A DNA stretch of 64,000 nucleotides. It comes from Phoenix dactylifera (taxonomy: Eukaryota; Streptophyta; Magnoliopsida; Arecales; Arecaceae). Every line of letters begins with the position of its first letter. Position 1 is the stretch's first letter. The notes under the pieces were generated by a model. The model had not been told where the DNA came from and made no database searches. It saw nothing but the letters and a program-made list of their open reading frames with translations. The position numbers and the translations under genes were made by a program. The DNA lies in NCBI RefSeq assembly GCF_009389715.1, contig NC_052400.1, forward strand, positions 2,108,001-2,172,000. The letters run 5' to 3'. This document shows positions 1 through 8,894 of this stretch, one piece after another.

Positions 1-303
1 AGGCTGGCTCGATTGTTTTGGAGGGCGACTCAGCCACAGTTATCAGTTGGATTCAGAAGGGGCTGAGGGGTGAGGGCACAGACCACCCTTGGTTCGGGAC
101 ATAGGGATGATGTGTGGGGTTGGGGTGGCCATTCAGGCCAAGCATGTATTTCGAGAAGCCAATGGGGCAGCCGATTGGGTGGCTGCCTTCGCGGCTCATC
201 ATTCAGGATACACCCTTTGGGTGGGGGAGGGGGAGCTGCCTCTGGCTCTCCGTGAGTTAGTATTTTTTGACTTTATTGGGTGTATTCGTACACGTATTGT
301 ATG
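1..303 (+). pseudogene. 3' end of an L1-type LINE ORF2 (RNase H domain), interrupted
   Basis: The left edge carries the end of a LINE RNase H domain (RVT_3-like). One frame reads a segment containing EGDSATVISWI; after a one-base loss near position 85 the frame from 89 continues with REANGAADWVAAF, the usual C-terminal signature, and runs to IRTRIV. The reading frame is cut at 303 by the LTR retrotransposon. The LINE stop codon and poly-A tail are found on the far side of that insertion, at 12838-12865. The 5' part of the LINE lies outside the window. It is a dead copy because of the frameshift and the insertion. Confidence 0.85.
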
Positions 304-367
304 TGTTACGGGGGAACTCAGCCACCATGCCCCACGTGACCGACACGCGCGCCCAAGAAGACTACAG

Positions 368-817
368 CTGCCCCTTGATCCAGTAACCCGACCCCGAGTC
401 GGATATCTTCGGCTTCGCAGCCCGACCCCGAGTCGGCTGCCCCTTGATCCAGCAATCCGACCCCAAGTCGGATATCTTCGGCTTCGCAGCCCGACCCCGA
501 GTCGGCTGCCCCTTGATCCAGTAACCCGACCCCGAGTCGGATATCTTCGGCTTCGCAGCCCGACCCCGAGTCGGCTGCCCCTTGATCCAGCAATCCGACC
601 CCGAGTCGGATATCTTCGGCTTCGCAGCCCGACCCCGAGTCGGCTGCCCCTTGATCCAGTAACCCGACCCCGAGTCGGATATCTTCGGCTTCGCAGCCCG
701 ACCCCGAGTCGGCTGCCCCTTGATCCAGCAATCCGACCCCGAGTCAGATATCTTCGGCTTCGCAGCCCGACCCCGAGTCGGCTGCCCCTTGATCCAGCAA
801 TCCGATCCCGAGTCGGC
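368..817 (+). repeat. 69-bp tandem repeat array inside the LTR
   Basis: Units begin CTGCCCCTTGATCC at 368, 437, 506, 575, 644, 713 and 782: six full copies and one partial copy. Each unit contains two copies of CCGACCCCGAGTCGG, whose ends (CCGAC and GTCGG) can pair as a short hairpin. Because 69 is a multiple of three and the unit lacks stops in several frames, the array produces long meaningless ORFs with a 23-residue repeat on both strands. Confidence 0.95.
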
Positions 818-1054
818 AATCTCTCGACAACGACAGGCTGTTCCCCTGAAGCACGCCACGACCCTCTGTCCCTGCAACGGTCGTATCCGGCGCTGCTCCA
901 CGATCTCCTGTAACAGCCGTACAAGGCGGAGCTCCACTACGCCCTGTCACGGCCGTACCCAGCGCTGCCCCACGACGCCCTGTAACGGCCATGTCAGTGG
1001 CAACTCCATCGTGCCACACGATGACCAACCCCCCCGAAGGACCCCCCAGCCTGG

Positions 1055-1061
1055 TATATAT
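1055..1061 (+). promoter_or_regulatory. TATA box of the 5' LTR
   Basis: The sequence TATATAT lies within ctggtatatatgctg, about 260 bp before the end of the LTR. The same motif is at 12571-12577 in the 3' LTR. It is the likely pol II promoter of the retrotransposon, with transcription expected some 30 bp downstream. Confidence 0.7.
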
Positions 1062-1319
1062 GCTGCGGGGGGAGAAGGGGGGAGGTAAGCAAGAACTTCC
1101 AGAGCATTCTCCTACTACCTGCAATTATCTCTCCTTCTCCTCCAATCTCCTCTGACTTGATCGTCGGAGGGCCCCCACTACCCCAGTGGTGGTGCGAGGC
1201 TTGCTTGCAGGTTTCTCGGTGGAAGGTGGAGCACAATCAACACCAACCAAGGCAACTCAGACGGAATCCCGTTCACACCGCTATGCCAATCGTTCTCGGT
1301 TTGGACCACCAGCAACAGT

Positions 1320-1336
1320 TGGCGCTAGAAGGAGGG
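1320..1336 (+). other. Primer binding site
   Basis: Two bases after the 5' LTR the sequence reads tggcgctagaaggaggg. TGG, complementary to the CCA end of a tRNA, is the usual start of a plant LTR primer binding site. I could not assign the tRNA from memory. Confidence 0.75.
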
Positions 1337-1357
1337 CCGAATCTTAGAGCGATCGTA

Positions 1358-2803
1358 ATGGCACGGCGAGGTGGTCGTGGAGCTTCCAATGCCTCCGGTC
1401 ACGGGGCCTCTCGCGCCTCCGGCCGGGAGGCCGCTGCGTCTCCAACACATTCTCAGCAACACTCCACCGTTCCACCCCCCATTCAGATGGTCGAAGCCGC
1501 TCAGTTCGACCAGTTAGCCCAGCAGGTTCGCACCCTCGCGGAGGCGGTGCAGAACCTGCAGGGTGTGATGTCTCGGGCGCCGCAGCGGGCCCAGGAGCCG
1601 CTGCTCCCTGAGCGCTCACCTGTCCTCCTTAACCCGCGCTCCTTCCTCTCCCATGGGGAGGAGCGCCGGCGCGAGGAAGATTCTCGAGCACGGTCCATTC
1701 TGCCGGGACCGTCCCATCGGAGCTGCGCGGGGTACGAGAGGCGGGCCCGGGCGCGTTCCCAGACCCCCCAGTCCTCAAGGAACCCGCGCTCCAGTCGGTC
1801 CCCCTCTCGGTGCTCCTTGTCTCCCACCCATCGGTCGCGCTCCCTGGACCGGCGGGTGGACGATCTCCACCGACAACTCCAGGTCCTGAAGGGCCACTCT
1901 AAAGATCCCTTCGCCGACTTGGAGATCTCCTCCCAACCGGCGCTTGCCTCGAGGATCCTGCGGACCCCGAATCCGCCGGGGTTTAAAATGCCGGCGATCG
2001 AGCCCTATGACGGGGCGGCGGACCCGCGGGATCACGTCGAGAGTTTCAGGACCCTTATGCTCTTCCACGGAGCATCAGGTCCTCTCCTCTGCAAGGCTTT
2101 CCCGGCGACCCTCCGTGGCCCGGCAAGGGCGTGGTTCGCCAGCTTGGAGGCTAACTCGATCCAGACCTTCGATCAGTTTACCCGCCTCTTCATCACCCAT
2201 TTCGCCGTCAGTAGCCGGCGGCGACTGGTCTCCGACTCCCTCTTTGATGTCCGGCAAAACGAGGGAGAAAGCTTGCGGGATTATCTTACCCGCTTCAACA
2301 AGGCTACGTTGGAAGTCCGGAACCTGAGCCAGGAGGTGGCTCTTTCAGCCCTGAAGCGTGGCTTCCGAAAGGGCAGACTCACCTTCTCCCTGGACAAACG
2401 CCTGCCGCGGAGCTTTCCGGAGCTGTTGTCCCGGGCGAACCAGTATGCGGACGCCGAGGAGGCGGCCGCCCACCGGAGCAAGGAGGCCGCCGAGATCCCT
2501 CTAAAGCTCGGGAAGAAAAGGCGAAAAGAGGCACGCCAGGGGAGGAGCCCGACGCCTCAGCGTCGGCGCAGAAGCCTGTCGCCGGCGAGGAACCACGGCG
2601 CCCTACGCCCTCGTTCTCCGCCCCGACGTTTCAACCGGTACACTCCTCTCCTGACTCCCCGGGCCCAGATCCTCATGGAAATCAAGGGGCGGGAGGACCT
2701 CCCGGTCCCGAGACAGATGAAGAAGATCCCTGGGAGGAGGCCCTCTCGGGCGTACTGTGAGTACCACCGGGACCACGGCCACGACACCGAAGACTGCTTC
2801 TAG
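1358..2803 (+). CDS. gag: Retrotransposon Gag polyprotein (481 aa)
   Basis: Gag forms the virus-like particle that packages the element's RNA. I chose the ATG at 1358 because the longer open frame upstream (from 1157) lies inside the LTR and is not expected to be translated. The N-terminal 200 residues are basic, Ser/Arg- and Pro-rich and low in complexity. Residues about 207-347 match the plant retrotransposon Gag domain (Retrotrans_gag: PRDHVESFRT, ARAWFASL, ESLRDYLTRFN). The C-terminus has a His/Cys cluster (YCEYHRDHGHDTEDC) typical of this lineage. The frame ends at TAG 2801-2803, but the sense frame continues directly into the pol linker and protease. The stop therefore sits where most relatives have a CAG-type codon. 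Confidence 0.9.
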   Translation: MARRGGRGASNASGHGASRASGREAAASPTHSQQHSTVPPPIQMVEAAQFDQLAQQVRTLAEAVQNLQGVMSRAPQRAQEPLLPERSPVLLNPRSFLSHGEERRREEDSRARSILPGPSHRSCAGYERRARARSQTPQSSRNPRSSRSPSRCSLSPTHRSRSLDRRVDDLHRQLQVLKGHSKDPFADLEISSQPALASRILRTPNPPGFKMPAIEPYDGAADPRDHVESFRTLMLFHGASGPLLCKAFPATLRGPARAWFASLEANSIQTFDQFTRLFITHFAVSSRRRLVSDSLFDVRQNEGESLRDYLTRFNKATLEVRNLSQEVALSALKRGFRKGRLTFSLDKRLPRSFPELLSRANQYADAEEAAAHRSKEAAEIPLKLGKKRRKEARQGRSPTPQRRRRSLSPARNHGALRPRSPPRRFNRYTPLLTPRAQILMEIKGREDLPVPRQMKKIPGRRPSRAYCEYHRDHGHDTEDCF

Positions 2804-5800
2804 CTTCGGGACGAGATCGAGGCTCTCATCCGCCGAGGGCGTCTTGGTCGATATGTGAACGACCGACGTCCCCCCGCAGACTCGCGTCCGGCCGACCCGG
2901 CCCCTCCGGAGCCTCGGGAGCAGAATCGACCCGTCGCGGGCGTGATCCATACTATCACTGGGGGCTGCCCCCGGCCCGAGAGGAACGCGGGGGGCTCGAC
3001 TGAAGCATCAAGGGCAGCCGTCGCAAAGAGGCAGAGGGTCGGTAATGTAATCACTTTTTGTGATGAAGATGTAAAGGGGGTTCAGACCCCCCACGACGAC
3101 GCCATGGTGATCTCCCTCACTATGGCAAACTATGATGTAAGGCGTGTTCTTGTGGATAGTGGAAGCTCAGCTGATATTTTGTTTTACGAGGCCTTCCAAA
3201 AGATGAGCTTGTCCAGACAATTGTTGCACAAAACATCCACCCCCCTCATAGGATTCACTGGAGACGCTGTCTCGGCCGAAGGTGTCGTTGAGCTGCCTGT
3301 GACTGCGGGCGTTGCACCCGCAGAAGCCACGGTGCGGCTCGGGTTCTTGGTCGTCCGTGTTCCCTCGGCCTACAACGCTATCCTCGGACGATCCGGACTG
3401 AACGCCCTTCGCGCGGTGGTCTCAACGTACCACTTGCTCATGCGGTTCCCCACGGCGGCCGGGATTGGAGAGGTCCGAGGTGACCAACCGACCGCAAGGC
3501 AATGTTTCCTAGCAACTCTCAAAGGGAAGAAGCCCGTAGAAGCCTTAAGCGTCGAGTCCCTCGACGCCAGAGACGAGGTGGCCTTGCGGCACGGGGAGCC
3601 GGCCGAAGGTGTGATCGAAGTTCCCCTCGAGGAAGGTCGCCCGGACCGGACGGTCCGGGTCGGCACCAATCTCGACCCGGGAGCTCGGGCTCGGTTGGTG
3701 GAATTCCTCCGAGCCAACGCCGATGTATTTGCCTGGTCGGCGGCCGATGTACCTGGATCGACCCGGAGGTCATTTCTCACGCCCTCAACGTCGACCCAAC
3801 CCACCGACCAGTAAAGCAGAAGAAGAGACACTGTGCCCCGGATCGGATCCGAGTGGTCGACCAGGAGGTAGACAAGCTCTTAGAGGCAGGATTCATAAGG
3901 GAGGTCAGCTACCCCGAATGGCCGGCAAATGTCGTACTTGTCCGGAAGGCGAGCGGAAAGTGGAGGATGTGCGTCGACTACACCGACCTGAACAAGGCAT
4001 GCCCCAAGGATAGCTTTCCGCTTCCGCGGATAGACCAACTGGTCGACGCGACTTCCGGATATCAGCTGCTGTCTTTCATGGACGCCTTCTCCGGCTACAA
4101 CCAGATAATGATGGCTCCACAGGACGAGGAGAAAACTGCCTTTATAACAGACCGGGGGCTGTACTGTTACAAGGTAATGCCCTTCGGTCTGAAGAATGCT
4201 GGCGCCACTTACCAGCGCCTCGTCAACAAAATCTTCAAAGAGCAAATCGGCCGGAACATGGAGGTGTACGTGGACGATATGCTGGTGAAGAGCCGCCATG
4301 CAGACCAGCACATCGCGGATCTGGAGGAGACTTTTGCCACCCTGCGGAAGTTTCGCATGAAGCTGAACCCAGCGAAGTGCGCCTTTGGCGCTTCGGCCGG
4401 GAGGTTCCTCGGTTTCATTGTCAACCAGCGGGGGATCGAAGCCAACCCTGACAAAATCAAGGCCATCCAAGATATGTCCCCTCCGACCAAAGTGAAGAAG
4501 GTTCAGGAGCTCGCTGGGAGGGTCGCCGCGCTCGGACGATTTGTGGCAAAGTCGGCCGAGCGCTGCCAACCTTTCTTTAAGGTGTTGAAACGCCCGAAAG
4601 ACTTCCTCTGGATGGCCGAATGTCAAGCAGCATTCGACCAGCTCAAGGAATACTTGGCGTCTCCTCCCCTGCTGTCCAAGCCGCAAGAAGGGGAGATGCT
4701 CTACCTTTATCTGGCGGTCTCCCCAACCGCAGTCAGTGCGGTACTGGTTCGGGAAGAGGCAAAGTTCCAGAAGCCTGTGTACTACATCAGCCGGGGTCTT
4801 ACGGGATGCCGAGACGCGGTATACGAAGGCTGAAAAGATCGCCTTCGCGCTGCTGACCGCGACCAGGAGGCTTCGCCCCTATTTCCAGGCCATTCTGTCA
4901 CCCTCTTGACCGATCAAACCGCTGCGGCAGATCCTCAGCAATCCTGAGAATGCAGGACGGCTGGTGAAGTGGGCAGTAGAACTTGGTGAGTTCGACATCC
5001 GCTACCAGCCCCGACCCGCTATCAAGGCCCAGGCGCTCGCGGATTTCCTCGCTGAGTGCACGGTGCAGGAGGCGGAACCTAGGTCGCCGGAAACACCTAG
5101 CCTCGACCTCCCGATTTGGACGCTTCACATCGATGGGTCGTCGAACCCCGAAGGTGGAGGGGCCGGGCTGGTCCTCACCAGCCCTGATGGAGTGATAGCC
5201 GAGTATGCCTTGAGGTTCGGATTTCCAGTGACCAACAACGAGGCGGAGTATGAGGCCCTAGTCACGGGACTCAAACTCACCAAGGAGCTCGGCATCCGGC
5301 GCCTGAAGGTCTTCACCGACTCCCAGTTGGTGGTCGGGCAGGTCCGTGGGGAGTTCGAAGCCCGGAACCCGACCATGCAGAATTACGTCCGGAAGGTGCA
5401 AGCACTCATTCCCGACCTCTGCAGTGTCGACATCCAGCAGGTCCCAAGAAGTGAAAATGCCAGGGCCGACAGGCTGTCCCGCTTAGTGAGCGCAGACGCG
5501 CACAACTTGTCGAGGGCGATCTACCTGGAGACCCTGGATGCCCCGAGCATCGGCGAGGCTGGAGCGGTGATGGCGATTGACCTGGAGCCGTCTTGGATGG
5601 ACCCGCTTGTCGCCTACCTCGCCGAAGGGATCCTCCCTGAAGACGAAGATCAAGCTCGGCGACTTGTTATGAAGTCCGCCCACTACGTACTCAACGAAGG
5701 GAGGCTGTATCGGACCTCGTTCACCGCCCCCCTCTTAAAGTGCCTCCGCCCCTCGAAAGCGGCCTACGTCCTCGGCGAAGTCCACGAAGGCGTTTGCGGA

Positions 5801-6826
5801 TCCCACTTGGGGGCTAGGTCCTTGGCGCACAAGATCATGAGGCAAGGCTATTATTGGCCTACCTTGTTGGAGGACTCAAAGGATCATGTACGGAAATGCG
5901 ACGCCTGCCAGCGCCACGCCAACGTCCAGAGAGTCCCTTCTGTCCCCTTGGCACCAATCACTGCACCCTGGCCCTTCGCCCAGTGGGGAATGGATATCCT
6001 CGGACCATTCCCCGTCGCTTCAGCTCAGCGAAAATTTTTGATTGTTGCAATCGACTACTTCACCAAGTGGGTGGAGGCAGAGCCGCTGGCCACTATCACG
6101 GAGGTGCAAGTCCGGAAGTTCGTGAAGAAGAACATCATTGTCCGATTCGGGGTACCTCGGGTCCTCATCTCGGATAATGGCCGACAGTTCGACAACAAGC
6201 ATTTCCGTGACTTCTGCGAGGAGTTCGGGATCGAGCATCGGTTCACATCTGTGTCGCATCCCCAAACCAACGGCGAGGCCGAGGTCACAAATCGGACAAT
6301 CCTCCAAGGAATCAAAGCGCGAATCGGTCGGACGGGGCAAGCTTGGGTCGAAGAACTCGAGAATGTCCTTTGGGCGTATCGGACCACGCATCGGACCCCT
6401 ACCGGGGAGACGCCTTTCAGCCTAACCTATGGCACGGAAGCCGTTGTCCCCGTGGAGCTCGGACTCCCCTCACCTCGGGTGGCCGCGCACCGACCCGAGG
6501 CCAATTCGGAACAACTCCGAGGGAACCTGGATCTCTTGGAAGAAGCGAGGGAAATGGCGCAGGTTCGGATGGCGATGTATCAGCGGAGGGTGGCCCGATA
6601 TTACAACTCCAAGGTTCGACCGAAGCTTTTCAGAATCGGAGATCTGGTGCTAAGGCGAGCTAAAGCATCTCAACCTGCGGAAGGTGGGAAGCTAGCGCCA
6701 AATTGGGAAGGCACGTATAAGGTTCGCTGGGTAAACCGACCTGGCTCCTACCAGTTGGAGGCCCTAGATGGTCGAGAAATTCTAAGGAGCTGGAATTCCG
6801 CTAACCTGCGAATGTATTACCAGTAG
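2804..6826 (+). pseudogene. pol: Retrotransposon Pol: protease, RT, RNase H, integrase; four frameshifts
   Basis: Pol carries protease (LVDSGSS near 3150), reverse transcriptase (VDDMLVKS near 4267), the RT-linked RNase H remnant (PVYYISR near 4770), an archaeal-type RNase H (HIDGSSNPEGGG near 5130, then NNEAEYEAL and TDSQLVV) and integrase. Integrase has an HHCC zinc part near 5790-5910 and all three catalytic acidic residues (GMDILGPFP, SDNGRQFD, NGEAEVTNRT). The frame is broken four times: a base missing at 3755-3756, an extra G at about 4793-4797, a base missing at about 4889-4891 and an extra A at about 4916-4918. Each break lies in a run of two to four identical bases. From 4964 to 6826 the frame is intact and ends at a natural C-terminus (ANLRMYYQ). 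I give no restored protein. Confidence 0.92.
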
Positions 6827-7988
6827 AACGACGATGCCAGAAAGACAGTTCAAAAATGTATAACACTTTGTATTTCAATAATTTCTGGTTACAACGGCGT
6901 GCTCGTGTGATAACAAGGAATTCCCAGAGGGGAATTAGGGTGTAAAGAAAGTAAAGAAGAGGTGGAGACTCCGAGGAGCTGAAGATCTGGGATCCCGAGA
7001 CCTCCATCCGAAGCGGTTGCAATCCCGTCGGAAGTGGGTGCTTCCAACCGGAGGCGCCATCGGCGTCTCACGAAAGAGACGAAGAGCCGGCGCGGATGAA
7101 GAAGAAGTGGACGAAGGAGAAGTCCACACTGCCTCCAACCGGAGGCGCCATCCACGCCCCACGAAGAGGACGAGGAGCCGCCGCAGACGAAGCTCCCGCT
7201 GCCTCCAGGGGAACGCCACCTCCAAGGGATATTCCGGTCCTCCCCAGTGTTAGGGGAGAGAAGGAATACAAGGGGGAAGAGCATATGGAGGCGCGGTCCC
7301 GGATCAAGCACCTGGTGCGGAGCTCAATCGGGAGGCCGAACTTCAAGGAGGGGAGACGTGATCCCGGATGAAACGCCTAGAGCGGAGTTCCGCCGGAGAG
7401 AACCTCCTTGTTGATCCCAGATGAAACGGCTAGTTGGCGGAAGTCGCGAAGGGCGCGCCTCCCGTTCCTTCGGCAGGGGTCTCTCAACCATGCGCCGGAG
7501 AGGAGGCCCACGATCCATGGCAACCTGAACAGCTCCGGCTTGGCAGGCTCCATCGCACCTGCACCTATATTTATAGCCAAACTGCGGCCCCCCGGTCGTT
7601 CCGATACGGGTGGCTCCAATAAATGCGGGCGCATTGAATCCGGAGCCGATCCGGCTCTCAAGGCGTATCTTCCCGCGATTTCCTAAGCGTCATTCTCCTT
7701 AATCGCATTTTTTGTGCAGGACACTCCGGGTGGCCTGTACCCCTAGGTCCACGTATCTCCGCTCGCGCCCCAAGCCGCATCCGCCTCGAAGAACGCGCGT
7801 ATCGCGGCCGCTTAACTGACACTCCTCGCAAGCAGCAACTGGCGATCCGATTTCCCAGGTAACCCCTTAATTAGCACTTAATGCCCATCTGGTGTTCCCC
7901 AGGCGACGCTTGGAGAGGAGGAGAAATACAATCGCAGCTGGCCATGGAGAAATCCCGTCGGGCGGCGAGCGACAGGCGCACGACCAGC
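6827..7988. other. Non-coding spacer between pol and the repeats of the retrotransposon
   Basis: No coding region is supported here. Two diverged copies of a block with the shared core ccaaccggaggcgccatc lie near 7046 and 7137. Three degenerate copies of a block starting tcccggat lie near 7299, 7362 and 7414. A TATA-like site on the minus strand is listed separately. Open frames on the minus strand (7068-7346, 7377-7661) show no domain I recognise. Confidence 0.6.
7568..7575 (-). promoter_or_regulatory. Minus-strand TATA-like box inside the retrotransposon
   Basis: Read on the minus strand the site is ctataaatatag, a good TATA match in otherwise GC-rich DNA. It points back toward pol. It is nearly palindromic, so the orientation is uncertain, and no recognised coding sequence follows. 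Confidence 0.3.
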
Positions 7989-8352
7989 GAGCGGAATTTT
8001 CCGAGGCTCGGCCCTTGGATGCCAGGCTAACCCGATGATCATCCCGGGAGCAGACTAGCCTGAAGCCCCGACCGGTCGCCTCGGCTTGCGCCAGCCTTGG
8101 CCGACCAACGAGCGGAATTTTCCGAGGCTCGGCCCTTGGATGCCAGGCTAACCCGATGATCATCCCGGGAGCAGGACTAGCCTGAAGCCCCGACCGGTCG
8201 CCTCGGCTTGCGCCAGCCTTGGCCGACCAACGAGCGGAATTTCCCGAGGCTCGGCCCTTGGATGCCAGGCTAACCCGATGATCATCCCGGGAGCAGACTA
8301 GCCTGAAGCCCCGACCGGTCGCCTCGGCTTGCGCCAGCCTTGGCCGACCAAC
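7989..8352 (+). repeat. Three tandem copies of a 121-bp unit
   Basis: Units begin GAGCGGAATTT at 7989, 8110 and 8232 (the middle copy has one extra G) and are almost identical. Each includes gaccggtcgcctcggcttg and ggccgaccaacgagcgg. They lie downstream of the antisense gene's stop codon and upstream of pol in antisense sense. Confidence 0.95.
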
Positions 8353-8358
8353 GAGCGG

Positions 8359-8738
8359 AATTTCCTGAGGCCTAACCCTCGGATGCCTGGCTTAGCGCCG
8401 GAAGAATTTCCTGAGGCCTAACCCTCGGATGCCTGGCTTAGCGCCGGAAGAATTTCCTGAGGCCTAACCCTCGGATGCCTGGCTTAGCGCCGGAAGAATT
8501 TCCTGAGGCCTAACCCTCGGATGCCTGGCTTAGCGCCGGAAGAATTTCCTGAGGCCTAACCCTCGGATGCCTGGCTTAGCGCCGGAAGAATTTTCTGAGG
8601 CCTAACCCTCGGATGCCTGGCTTAGCGCCGGAAGAATTTCCTGAGGCCTAACCCTCGGACGCCTGGCTTAGCGCCGGAGGAATTTCCTGAGGCCTAACCC
8701 TCGGATGCCTGGCTTAGCGCCGGAGGAATTTCCTGAGT
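8359..8738 (+). repeat. Eight tandem copies of a 46-bp unit plus a partial copy
   Basis: Unit starts (AATTTCCTGAGGCC) fall every 46 bp at 8359, 8405, 8451, 8497, 8543, 8589, 8635 and 8681, with a partial copy at 8727. The unit resembles the first third of the adjacent 121-bp repeat (GAGGCTCGGCCCTTGGATGC against GAGGCCTAACCCTCGGATGC), so it probably arose from it. Confidence 0.95.
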
Positions 8739-8894
8739 CGGGAGTCAGCGAGACGCTACCAAGAGTTAAAAAGTAGAAGGACGAAAGTGAAATGAAGAAA
8801 CTCTATTTGCATTAACTTTCATTGTTTTCAGGGCTGAGACCCATACAACTTGGCAAAACGCCAACACACAAAGAAAAGAACAAAATACAGAAGG

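Larger units (their letters stand above)
304..1317 (+). repeat. 5' LTR (1014 bp)
   Basis: Bounded by TG and CA and matched by the sequence at 11796-12834. It holds the 69-bp repeat array (368-817), a TATA box (1055-1061), a C- and G-rich stretch around it and a pyrimidine-rich leader. It is 25 bp shorter than the 3' LTR: one 24-bp block in the array and one G in a G run. Confidence 0.95.

Noticed and set aside
368-817. CRISPR-like array
   Set aside because: The repeats are continuous 69-bp tandem units without unique spacers, inside a plant LTR.
89-924. Long open frames on both strands with a 23-residue repeat, as possible repeat-protein genes
   Set aside because: They are produced by the 69-bp LTR array, whose length is a multiple of three. 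They occur on both strands and in both LTRs, so they are not proteins.
1157-1357. Gag start at 1157
   Set aside because: That start lies in the LTR. The first ATG downstream of the primer binding site in the same frame is 1358.
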